Notes under the pieces: model-generated | Told to the model about the DNA's origin: nothing | The model's input: the letters and a program-made list of their open reading frames with translations, nothing else | Databases searched by the model: none | Source: an uncultured Angelakisella sp. | Lineage (GTDB): Bacteria > Bacillota > Clostridia > Oscillospirales > Ruminococcaceae | Reading direction: 5' to 3' | NCBI GenBank assembly: GCA_904420255.1 | Contig: CAJFUT010000223.1 | Location: forward strand, 1-6,756 | Length of the DNA stretch: 6,756 bases | In this document: piece after piece, positions 1-4,841 of the stretch | Layout: each line of letters begins with the position of its first letter | How positions within the stretch are numbered: the first letter of the stretch is position 1 | Made by a program: the position numbers and the translations under genes

Positions 1-2
1 CC

Positions 3-719
3 CTGGACTGGACCGGCAAGCCCTGGGACGCCTCCTCCGGCGTCAAGGGGGCCCATCCCAACAGCCGCTTCACCGCCCCCAGCAAGAACTGCCCCTGCCT
101 GAGCCCGGAATTTGATAACCCGAACGGGGTGCCCATCTCCGCCATCATCTTCGGCGGCCGCCGGGCCAAAACCGCCCCCCTGGTCTACCAGGCCCGGGAT
201 TGGGAGCACGGGGTCTTCATTGGCGCCTCCATGGCCTCGGAAACCACCGCCGCCGCCGCCGGCGCCGTGGGCGTGGTCCGCCGGGACCCCATGGCCATGC
301 TCCCCTTCTGCGGCTACCACATGGGGGACTACTTCGGCCACTGGCTGGAAATGGGCTGCCGCCTGGGGGACAAAGCCCCCAAGATCTTCAACGTCAACTG
401 GTTCCGCACCGATGACGAGGGCCATTTCCTCTGGCCCGGCTTCGGGGACAATATGCGGGTGGTCATGTGGATCCTGGGCCGCTGCGACGGCAAGCTGGAC
501 GCCCGGGAAACCCCCATCGGCTACGAGCCCTACGCCGGGGACATCGACCTCACCGGCCTGGATATGACCGAGGCCGATGTGGAAAACCTGCTGACGGTGG
601 ATAAGGGCCTCTGGCAGGAGGAGGCCGCCGGCATCCGGGAATTCTTCCAGAAATTCGGCGACCGGCTCCCCAAGGAGCTGGAAAAGCAGCTGGAAACCCT
701 GGAAAACAACGTCAAATAG
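3..719 (+). CDS. pckG: Phosphoenolpyruvate carboxykinase (GTP), C-terminal part, cut by left edge
   Basis: This is a cytosolic enzyme that interconverts oxaloacetate + GTP with phosphoenolpyruvate + GDP + CO2, the gateway between the C4-acid pool and gluconeogenesis or PEP. The frame is open from base 3 to the TAG at 717-719, giving 238 residues. The family is usually about 600 residues, so only the last 40% is present and the kinase P-loop lies outside the window. The start contains AHPNSRFTAP, then GVPISAIIFGGRR, then the block NWFRTDDEGHFLWPGFGDN at about 396-452. In GTP-type enzymes the conserved Phe residues and final Asn of that block hold the guanine base, so this is the GTP class, unrelated in sequence to the ATP class (pckA). 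The C-terminus is a helical, Glu/Lys-rich tail ending ENNVK. No frameshift is visible. An internal ATG at 129 opens the same frame but lies within conserved sequence and is not the start. A terminator follows 15 bases after the stop. Confidence 0.96.
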   Translation: MDWTGKPWDASSGVKGAHPNSRFTAPSKNCPCLSPEFDNPNGVPISAIIFGGRRAKTAPLVYQARDWEHGVFIGASMASETTAAAAGAVGVVRRDPMAMLPFCGYHMGDYFGHWLEMGCRLGDKAPKIFNVNWFRTDDEGHFLWPGFGDNMRVVMWILGRCDGKLDARETPIGYEPYAGDIDLTGLDMTEADVENLLTVDKGLWQEEAAGIREFFQKFGDRLPKELEKQLETLENNVK

Positions 720-734
720 CCTGAACGTGCCTCC

Positions 735-764
735 GGGCCGCCCTTTTGGGGCGGCCCTTTTGCT
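735..764 (+). terminator. Intrinsic terminator of pckG
   Basis: A perfect 9-bp GC stem is formed by GGGCCGCCC (735-743) and GGGCGGCCC (749-757), with loop TTTTG. It is followed directly by TTTTGCT. It lies 15 bases after the pckG stop codon. The T-tract is short but the stem is very strong. Confidence 0.85.
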
Positions 765-995
765 GTGAAAAAGCGTGGCAAAACGACCGTCAGGACATCC
801 CGTGGGCAAAACCTCATGGGCGGCGCTTCTGCCTCCTTCCGCGGCGGGCCGCCCGCCCATGCGGCTTTTCTGGGAAATCCTTCCTCCGGGCATAGACCGG
901 CGGCTTCGGGCCACAATATCCGTGGTGGGCAAAGGAACTCTGTTCCCCTGCCCGCCGACGCTGTCAAGCCACCCAACTGCAAGGAGGAATTTCAC
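765..995 (+). promoter_or_regulatory. Hairpin-rich intergenic region/5' leader before the DUF1540 gene
   Basis: There are about 230 bases between the pckG terminator and the DUF1540 start. I see no good -35/-10 pair. I do see three inverted repeats. The first pairs CATGGGCGG (815-823) with CCGCCCATG (853-861). The second is a compact palindrome formed by GGCGGGC (843-849) and GCCCGCC (851-857), which competes with the first. The third, at 927-953, pairs GGGCA with TGCCC and GGAAC with GTTCC around a TCT loop and a 2x2 internal loop (AA/CC). Two stretches, CCTCCTT (832-838) and TTCCTCC (881-887), are perfectly complementary to the Shine-Dalgarno region AAGGAGGAA (981-989). A frame in phase with the downstream gene is open from 765, but it begins in the terminator and has no ribosome site, so it is not read as protein. 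A regulatory role is an inference. Confidence 0.35.
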
Positions 996-1169
996 ATGGG
1001 CTGCGATTGCACCAACGCCAACAAGGCGATCGAATGCACCGTCACCAACTGCAAAAACCACTGCGCCACCGCCAATTACTGCTCTCTGGACAAGGTGGTC
1101 ATCGGCACCCACGAGGCCAACCCCACCATGGACCAGTGCACCGACTGCAAGTCTTTCCAGATGAAGTAG
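996..1169 (+). CDS. DUF1540 domain-containing small cysteine-rich protein
   Basis: A 57-residue protein with eight cysteines (positions 3, 5, 14, 19, 23, 29, 48, 51) and no membrane segment or signal peptide. The core matches the DUF1540 pattern of clostridial and bacillar mini-proteins: a C-x4-C-x3-C-x5-C cluster (residues 14-29), then a short beta-like stretch (KVVIGTHEA), then CTDCKSF near the C-terminus. The family is presumed to bind metal through these cysteines; no function is established. The start at 996 is fixed by an excellent Shine-Dalgarno, AAGGAGG (981-987), 8 bases upstream. An ATG in the same frame at 765 would add 77 unrelated, arginine-rich residues and is rejected. The gene stands alone between two terminators, so it is probably its own transcription unit, with the folded leader described above. 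The family assignment is confident; the metal-binding role is inferred. Confidence 0.9.
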   Translation: MGCDCTNANKAIECTVTNCKNHCATANYCSLDKVVIGTHEANPTMDQCTDCKSFQMK

Positions 1170-1180
1170 CGCAAACCGCA

Positions 1181-1210
1181 AAAAGCCTCCCCAATCGGGG
1201 AGGCTTTTTT
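1181..1210. terminator. Bidirectional intrinsic terminator between convergent DUF1540 and glpP genes
   Basis: AAAAGCCTCCCC (1181-1192) pairs perfectly with GGGGAGGCTTTT (1197-1208), with loop AATC. On the + strand it ends in TTTTTT (1205-1210). On the - strand it ends in a run of five T. It lies 11 bases after the DUF1540 stop and 16 bases beyond the glpP stop, so one hairpin serves both convergent genes. Confidence 0.92.
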
Positions 1211-1226
1211 CCTGTCCTTCCGGCGG

Positions 1227-1790
1227 TTATAGGGTCCAGACCTCCTGGTTGGTGGAGGAAACCGCCGTGGCGCCGCTCTGGAGGGCCAGCACGATGTCCT
1301 CCTTGTCGCTGATGAGGCCGCCGGCGATGATGGGAAGGCGGCAGAAGGCGGTGAGCTTCCGGAGCACCTTGGGCATGGTGGCGGGCAGCACCTCGATCAT
1401 ATCCGCCCGCTCGGTTTCGGCGTATTTCCGGAAATTGGCCAGGGCGAGGGAGTCGATGAGGAAAAACCGCTGGATGGCCAGCAGCCCCTGCTCCTTGGCC
1501 GCCTTGACGATGGGGGGCTTGGTGCTGATGATGCCGTCCGCCCGGGTGTTCTCCCGGAGGAAGGTCACCGCCACCTCCTTGCTGGAAAGGCCGTCGATGA
1601 GGTCGATGTGGACCATGGCCAGCTTTCCGGCGGATTTGATCCGCTCCACCAGCCGGGCCACGCTGCACACGTTGCCGTAGAGGAGGAAGATGATGCGGCA
1701 GTCGGTACCCAGGGCCTTCTCCAGGCCGGCGTCATCCTTCACCGCCGGGATGATGGGATTTTCCTCCAGGATGGCAGCCAGATTTTCCAC
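1227..1790 (-). CDS. glpP: Glycerol-3-phosphate responsive antiterminator GlpP
   Basis: A 187-residue protein of the GlpP family (G3P_antiterm). In Bacillus, GlpP with bound glycerol-3-phosphate binds the leader mRNA of glpD and related genes and prevents early termination. Visible family blocks are VHIDLIDGLS (60-69), DGIISTK (85-91), IQRFFLIDS (106-114), IEVLPATMPKV (132-142), IIAGGLI (154-160, phosphate-binding type) and a final GATAVSSTNQEVW. The order is that of a TIM-barrel-like fold and the length is typical. The start is a GTG at 1788-1790, 9 bases after AAAGGAG. An ATG at 1922 in the same frame would add 44 residues that overlap the AIM24 gene and look nothing like the family, so it is rejected. 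A clear promoter lies upstream. No glpF, glpK or glpD is in the window, so its target is elsewhere; the short 5' leader gives no sign of self-regulation by antitermination. Confidence 0.93.
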   Translation of the reverse strand: MENLAAILEENPIIPAVKDDAGLEKALGTDCRIIFLLYGNVCSVARLVERIKSAGKLAMVHIDLIDGLSSKEVAVTFLRENTRADGIISTKPPIVKAAKEQGLLAIQRFFLIDSLALANFRKYAETERADMIEVLPATMPKVLRKLTAFCRLPIIAGGLISDKEDIVLALQSGATAVSSTNQEVWTL

Positions 1791-1833
1791 AGGGCGACAC
1801 TCCTTTGCTTTTGGGTTATTTGATCCTCCCGCT

Positions 1834-1862
1834 ATGGTAGCAGGATTCCCCCGGGATGTCAA
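1834..1862 (-). promoter_or_regulatory. Sigma-A-type promoter of glpP
   Basis: Read on the - strand: a perfect -35 TTGACA (1862-1857), a 17-base spacer, then -10 TACCAT (1839-1834). Transcription would start near 1827, giving a leader of about 37 bases before the GTG. The -35 lies between CCCCCG (1848-1853) and CGGGGG (1867-1872), a possible weak operator. The promoter sits in the 85-base gap after the AIM24 gene, so glpP can be transcribed on its own, although no terminator separates the two genes. Confidence 0.72.
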
Positions 1863-1875
1863 CCGGCGGGGGCCG

Positions 1876-2553
1876 TCAGCCGTTGCCGGTGGGGATGTAG
1901 GGCCGGATGGCCAGGGCCACATTGGGGATGGGCATGGTCTGGAGCCAGATCTTCCCCGGGCCGGTGAGGAGGGTGTTGAAGATCCCCTCCCCGCCCAGGA
2001 GCTTATTTTTGAGGCCCGCCACCTGCTGGATACTCATGGATACGGTAGGCTCGAAGCCGGCCACGTTGCCGGTGTCCACCACCATCTGCTGGCCCGGCTG
2101 CAGGTCATACTCCACCAGCTCGCCGTCGATCTCCACAAAGGCGGTGCCGCTGCCCGAGAGGCGCTGCATGATGAAGCCTTCCCCGCCGAAGAAGCCGGCC
2201 CCCAGCTTCTGGTTGAAGTGGATGGAAAGCTGCACCCCCGCCTCGGCGGCCAGGAAGGCGTTTTTCTGGAGGATCATCTCCCGCCCCGGGGCGATGGTGA
2301 GGGGCAGGATCCGGCCCGGGAAGCTGGAGCCGAAGGCGATCATCCCGTCCCCCCGGGCGGTGTAGATATTCTGGAACATACTCTCCCCGGAGAAGGCCTT
2401 GGAGAACATCTTCCCCAGCCCGCCCCCCTGGGTTTCCATCTCCAGATTGGGGCTCATCCAGACCATGGAGCCCTTTTCGGTGATCATCCGCTCCCCGCTG
2501 GAAAGCTGGCAGACCACCACCGGGAAGGCCCCTCCCTTGATCTCATACTGCAT
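1876..2553 (-). CDS. AIM24 / TIGR00266 family protein
   Basis: A 225-residue protein of the AIM24 (TIGR00266) family, which adopts a TRAP-like beta fold; its bacterial role is unknown, and the yeast homologue is mitochondrial. It has no signal peptide or membrane helix, so it is probably cytosolic. The sequence shows three internal repeats, each with a [GS]GE[GS]-x-F/I-x-(several)-G-x-G core: FSGESMFQNIYTARGDG (54-70), FGGEGFIMQRLSGSG (122-136) and LGGEGIFNTLLTGPG (186-200). This fits the pseudo-threefold symmetry of the family. A Gly-rich loop, QGGGLGKMFSKAF (42-54), is also typical. The ATG start at 2553 has GGAGG (2565-2561) 7 bases upstream. It has its own promoter with a palindrome at the start point. 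glpP follows 85 bases downstream on the same strand; I infer no functional link beyond proximity. Length is as expected and no lesion is visible. Confidence 0.92.
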   Translation of the reverse strand: MQYEIKGGAFPVVVCQLSSGERMITEKGSMVWMSPNLEMETQGGGLGKMFSKAFSGESMFQNIYTARGDGMIAFGSSFPGRILPLTIAPGREMILQKNAFLAAEAGVQLSIHFNQKLGAGFFGGEGFIMQRLSGSGTAFVEIDGELVEYDLQPGQQMVVDTGNVAGFEPTVSMSIQQVAGLKNKLLGGEGIFNTLLTGPGKIWLQTMPIPNVALAIRPYIPTGNG

Positions 2554-2583
2554 AACGACACCTCCGTTTATCTCTCAAGATAC

Positions 2584-2599
2584 CGTCCCCTTGGGGACG
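2584..2599. repeat. 16-base palindrome at the AIM24 transcription start (possible operator)
   Basis: On the + strand CGTCCCC (2584-2590) and GGGGACG (2593-2599) flank TT, a perfect 7-bp inverted repeat. It begins 5 bases downstream of the predicted AIM24 -10, so it covers the likely transcription start (near 2598) and first leader bases. It could be a repressor site or a hairpin at the 5' end of the mRNA. Which of the two cannot be decided from the sequence. Confidence 0.4.
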
Positions 2600-2604
2600 C
2601 TTCC

Positions 2605-2634
2605 ATCTTAGCCCGAAGGGGCCGGGTGTGTCAA
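2605..2634 (-). promoter_or_regulatory. Sigma-A-type promoter of the AIM24 gene
   Basis: Read on the - strand: a perfect -35 TTGACA (2634-2629), an 18-base spacer, then -10 TAAGAT (2610-2605, 5 of 6 consensus). The expected start is near 2598, leaving a leader of about 45 bases before the ATG at 2553. The spacer contains GGCCCCTTCGGGC, which could itself fold weakly. Confidence 0.75.
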
Positions 2635-2828
2635 GCCGTCCGGGGGCACGGCAGCAGTTTATGAAAAATTTTTTGTGATTGACGCAGCGTTTGCCGGGGA
2701 ACGGCGCCCCCCGTCCCGCCGCCCTGCCCCGCAGCCGCCACAACGGGGCGCCGGACGGGAAAACGGGCAATTTTGCCCGTCTGTTCTGCAAAATGAAAAG
2801 GAAACCAGTAGAAGTTGAGCCTCAAACA
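2635..2828. other. Divergent intergenic region with overlapping inverted repeats
   Basis: This is most of the 333-base gap between the divergent AIM24 and tag genes. I find no gene in it. An AT-rich stretch lies at 2660-2682. Then comes a GC-rich segment in which CGGCGCCCC (2702-2710) is perfectly complementary to GGGGCGCCG (2745-2753), while CCCGTCC (2710-2716) is complementary to the adjacent GGACGGG (2753-2759). A third perfect repeat follows: ACGGGCAA (2763-2770), TT, TTGCCCGT (2773-2780). On the - strand this last hairpin is followed by TTTT. From about 2785 rightwards the composition turns AT-rich and merges with tag. All of these repeats are upstream of the tag promoter I can see, so they are probably DNA-level or junction features rather than part of its mRNA. 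Confidence 0.35.
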
Positions 2829-2837
2829 TGATACCAT
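2829..2837 (+). promoter_or_regulatory. Extended -10 promoter candidate for tag
   Basis: TG-A-TACCAT (TG at 2829-2830, -10 hexamer 2832-2837) is an extended -10 element; no matching -35 is seen 16-18 bases upstream. Transcription would start near 2844, about 43 bases before the tag ATG. It is the best candidate in the gap but rests on one hexamer plus TG. Confidence 0.4.
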
Positions 2838-2886
2838 GGGATGTAGGGCGGCGCGATAAATCGGTACCCCCAAAATGGAGGCTTTT

Positions 2887-3456
2887 ATGAAAAAAGATGA
2901 GAAAGAAAGATGTTCATGGGCAACTACGGATTCCTATAAGGAATACCACGACAAGGAATGGGGGAAGCCGGTTCATGATGATGGGAAATTATTTGAGATG
3001 CTGATTCTTGAAGGCATGCAGGCCGGGCTGTCGTGGCTGACAATATTAAATAAGCGGATGGCTTTCAGGGAAGCCTTTGACCAGTTTGATTACCAAAAAA
3101 TAGCACTTTACGATGAAGCCAAAATTGATGAGCTGATGCAGAATGCCAGGATCATTCGCAACCGGCTGAAAATCAAGTCGGCAATCGTGAATGCACAGCA
3201 ATTTATCAAAATACAAAAAGAATATGGCAGCTTTGATCAGTTCATCTGGTCTTACGTTGATCATCAGCCTATCCATCATCATTTCAGTTCAGAAGCTGAA
3301 ATTCCCGCAGCAACGCCGCTTTCGGACAAAATCAGCAAGGATTTGAAAAAACGCGGTTTTAAATTTGTGGGCAGTACAATTGTATATGCTTATATGCAGG
3401 CAATTGGAATTGTAAATGACCATGTAAAAACCTGCTACCTATATGTTTCCGATTAA
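2887..3456 (+). CDS. tag: DNA-3-methyladenine glycosylase I
   Basis: This enzyme excises 3-methyladenine from alkylated DNA, the first step of base-excision repair. The 189-residue protein matches Tag across its length. The zinc-snap ligands of the E. coli enzyme correspond to Cys9, His21, His179 and Cys183. The catalytic-pocket block LEGMQAGLSW (41-50) holds the conserved Glu42 and Trp50, and LKKRGFKFVGSTI lies toward the C-terminus. I chose the ATG at 2887, 5 bases after GGAGG (2877-2881). An in-frame ATG at 2875 would put that ribosome site inside the gene and start outside the family. The gene is strikingly AT-rich with A/T-ending codons: hand counts give about 33% GC for 3361-3420 against about 75% for 5641-5700. 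It has its own promoter-like element and terminator. This suggests recent acquisition from a low-GC relative. All key residues are intact, so it is probably active. Confidence 0.96.
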   Translation: MKKDEKERCSWATTDSYKEYHDKEWGKPVHDDGKLFEMLILEGMQAGLSWLTILNKRMAFREAFDQFDYQKIALYDEAKIDELMQNARIIRNRLKIKSAIVNAQQFIKIQKEYGSFDQFIWSYVDHQPIHHHFSSEAEIPAATPLSDKISKDLKKRGFKFVGSTIVYAYMQAIGIVNDHVKTCYLYVSD

Positions 3457-3503
3457 ATCCCGCCTCCTTATGGATCGGGGAGGCAGCAAAGCCGGCCGGG
3501 GCG

Positions 3504-3562
3504 CCAAGGGGGCATCCCTTTGAAAGGGGGTGCCCCTTTTCCCTGCCGGGATCCCGGCGCCC
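3504..3562 (+). repeat. Palindromic GC element downstream of tag (copy 1)
   Basis: CCAAGGGG begins at 3504, followed by CCCTTTG (3516-3522), an insert of about 18 bases, then CCCTGCCGGG (3541-3550). The same order (CCAAGGGG, CA, CCCTT-G, AA, CCC-GCCGGG) occurs at 6667-6698. A perfect 14-base palindrome, GCCGGGATCCCGGC (3545-3558), is included. GGGCGCC (3499-3505) can pair with GGCGCCC (3556-3562) to close the whole structure. Its relation to the right-edge element is an inference from this shared pattern. Confidence 0.45.
3509..3540 (+). terminator. Probable intrinsic terminator of tag
   Basis: GGGGCATCCCTTT (3509-3521) pairs with AAGGGGGTGCCCC (3524-3536), allowing two G-T pairs, and is followed by TTTT (3537-3540). 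It lies 52 bases after the tag stop. The stem is GC-rich, unlike tag, so it belongs to the resident sequence or to the palindromic element that contains it. Confidence 0.7.
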
Positions 3563-3605
3563 TCCTCCAAATTTCCCGGGCGGGCTGTTCATTTTGCGGC
3601 AGATA

Positions 3606-3614
3606 TGATACAAT
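3606..3614 (+). promoter_or_regulatory. Extended -10 promoter of the membrane-protein gene
   Basis: TG-A-TACAAT (TG 3606-3607, hexamer 3609-3614, 5 of 6 consensus) is a good extended -10. The -35 region is poor, as is common with extended -10 promoters. The start would be near 3621, about 37 bases before the GTG at 3658. It may also drive the reductase gene behind it, since no terminator separates them. Confidence 0.6.
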
Positions 3615-3657
3615 AAAGCATATTGCATCCCCAGGACAGCGGCAAAGGAGGGATACC

Positions 3658-4005
3658 GTGCCGGCTCCACAGAAAATCGATCTTTCCAGGGCCAGGGAGT
3701 TGCTGAAAAAGCTCCGGCGGGGCCTGCGCCGCCACAATGCCCGCCGCCCCCGGTTCTTCACCCCCGCCTTCCGGGCCATGTATATCCTCACCGCCGTCAG
3801 CGCCGCCCTCACCTGGGTGAGCTGGCAGCTGATCCACTACCTCCCCCAGGCCGCCAAAATGGACCTGGTGGCGGAAACCGGGGTGGACCCGGACTCCATG
3901 ACGGTGCTGGTGTCCCAGGACGCCTACGCCATCTTCGCCGGCCTCTGCGCCCTGACCCTGCTCTGCGTCCTCATCTGGCTCTTTGTCTGGATCCGCAAGC
4001 TGTAA
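3658..4005 (+). CDS. Hypothetical two-helix membrane protein
   Basis: A 115-residue protein I do not recognise. The N-terminal 39 residues are strongly basic, with LLKKLRRGLRRHNARRPRFF at 15-34, and should stay in the cytoplasm. Two hydrophobic helices follow: about 41-62 (YILTAVSAALTWVSWQLIHYL) as the first, and about 89-112, rich in Leu, Cys, Trp and Phe, as the second. A short polar loop (DLVAETGVDPDSMTVLVSQD) of about 26 residues lies between them. The protein ends IRKL. The positive-inside rule would put both ends inside and the loop outside. The start is a GTG at 3658, preceded by AAAGGAGG (3645-3652) with 5 bases between; longer in-frame starts run back into the palindromic element and are rejected. 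Codon use is GC-rich like the genome. The reductase begins 26 bases after its stop, suggesting co-transcription, but no shared role can be read. Confidence 0.75.
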   Translation: MPAPQKIDLSRARELLKKLRRGLRRHNARRPRFFTPAFRAMYILTAVSAALTWVSWQLIHYLPQAAKMDLVAETGVDPDSMTVLVSQDAYAIFAGLCALTLLCVLIWLFVWIRKL

Positions 4006-4008
4006 ACC

Positions 4009-4022
4009 ACCTTTCGAAAGGT
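4009..4022. repeat. 14-base palindrome covering the reductase ribosome binding site
   Basis: ACCTTTCGAAAGGT is perfectly self-complementary. Its right half contains AAAGG (4017-4021), the only plausible Shine-Dalgarno for the ATG at 4032 (10-base spacing). If it folds with a short loop in mRNA the ribosome site is masked. As DNA it would be a symmetric protein site. Either is an inference. Confidence 0.4.
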
Positions 4023-4031
4023 TCTGATGCC

Positions 4032-4766
4032 ATGAAGAAAACCGCCATCGTCACCGGGGCTTCCCGGGGCATCGGCGCCGCCACCGCCGCCCTCCTGGCC
4101 CGCTCCGGCTGGCGGGTGGCCCTGGGGTGCTTCCGGCACCCGGGACCGGCCCGGGACCTCTGCGGCGCCCTGGCGGCGGAGGGCCTGGAGGCCTTCCCCT
4201 TCCAGGGGGACGTTTCCTCACTAAAGGAGGCGGAGGGGCTGGCCCGGGCGGTGCTGGACCGCTGGGGGCGCATCGACCTTCTGGTGAACAACGCCGGCAT
4301 CGCCCAGCAGAAGCTTTTCACCGACATCACCGAGGAGGAATGGGACCGGATGTTCGCGGTGAATGTCAAAAGCCTCTACGCCTGCTGCCGGGCGGTGGTC
4401 CCCCACATGGTCCGGGAGCACCGGGGCAGCATCGTCAACATCGCCTCCATCTGGGGGGAGGTGGGGGCCTCCTGCGAGGTCCACTACTCCGCCAGCAAGG
4501 CGGCGGTCATCGGCTTCACCAAGGCCCTGGCCAAGGAGCTGGGCCCCTCGGGGGTCCGGGTCAACTGCGTTTCCCCGGGGGTCATCGCCACCGACATGAA
4601 CGCCGCCCTCCCCCCCGAAACCATGGCGGCCCTCCGGGAGGAAACCCCCCTGGGGACCATCGGCTCCCCCGAGGAGGTGGCCCGGGCGGTGGCGTGGCTG
4701 GCTGGGGAGGAAGCCTCCTTCGTCACCGGCCAGGTGCTGGGGGTCAACGGGGGCTTTGTCATCTGA
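4032..4766 (+). CDS. Short-chain dehydrogenase/reductase, FabG/YmfI-like
   Basis: A 244-residue classical SDR, normal in length for FabG-type NADPH reductases and predicted cytosolic. The cofactor-binding motif TGASRGIG is at 8-15, NNAG at 86-89, and the catalytic tetrad is Asn111, Ser139, Tyr152 and Lys156. The C-terminal GQVLGVNGGF is typical. FabG reduces 3-oxoacyl-ACP in fatty acid synthesis, but no fab gene lies nearby. The segment SIWGEVGASCEVHYSASKAA (139-158) recalls Bacillus YmfI, which reduces the 5-aminopentanone group on elongation factor P, and clostridial SDRs annotated that way; I recall this from the family and could not check it. The start at 4032 is the only one that keeps the nucleotide-binding motif intact; its ribosome site (AAAGG, 4017-4021) is weak and lies in a palindrome. 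It probably shares a transcript with the membrane-protein gene 26 bases upstream. Exact substrate uncertain. Confidence 0.9.
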   Translation: MKKTAIVTGASRGIGAATAALLARSGWRVALGCFRHPGPARDLCGALAAEGLEAFPFQGDVSSLKEAEGLARAVLDRWGRIDLLVNNAGIAQQKLFTDITEEEWDRMFAVNVKSLYACCRAVVPHMVREHRGSIVNIASIWGEVGASCEVHYSASKAAVIGFTKALAKELGPSGVRVNCVSPGVIATDMNAALPPETMAALREETPLGTIGSPEEVARAVAWLAGEEASFVTGQVLGVNGGFVI

Positions 4767-4776
4767 GAAGGGAAAG

Positions 4777-4797
4777 GCCCGCCCCGGCGGGCTTTTC
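4777..4797 (+). terminator. Intrinsic terminator after the SDR gene
   Basis: GCCCGC (4777-4782) pairs with GCGGGC (4787-4792) around loop CCCG, extendable by one pair with a smaller loop, then TTTTC. It begins 10 bases after the TGA stop. It separates the SDR unit from the ACT/DUF711 operon. Confidence 0.8.
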
Positions 4798-4841
4798 ATA
4801 AAAAAGCAAACCGCATCTTGAAAAAATGGAGGAGAAAAACC

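Noticed and set aside
112..567. Proline/serine-rich + frame within pckG, and the one at 200-415
   Set aside because: They are alternative frames of a conserved PEP carboxykinase reading frame.
815..870. Possible second terminator upstream of the DUF1540 gene (stem 815-861 then TTTT at 865-868)
   Set aside because: The loop is long (29 bases), the T-run is short and followed by CTGGG; kept only as leader structure.
765..995. N-terminal extension of the DUF1540 protein from ATG 765
   Set aside because: It starts at the end of the pckG terminator, lacks a ribosome site, and the family begins at residue 1 of the 996 start with AAGGAGG in place.
1848..1872. CCCCCG/CGGGGG repeat as terminator of the AIM24 gene
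   Set aside because: No T-tract follows on the - strand and the loop contains the glpP -35; at most a weak operator.
1791..1922. Longer GlpP starting at ATG 1922
   Set aside because: It would overlap the AIM24 gene by 47 bases and put the promoter and the AAAGGAG site inside the coding region; the GTG at 1790 fits the family.
1690..2664. A 324-codon + strand frame opposite glpP and AIM24
   Set aside because: It crosses two well-supported - strand genes and their promoters, has no ribosome site, and its sequence is a Gly/His/Pro-rich shadow.
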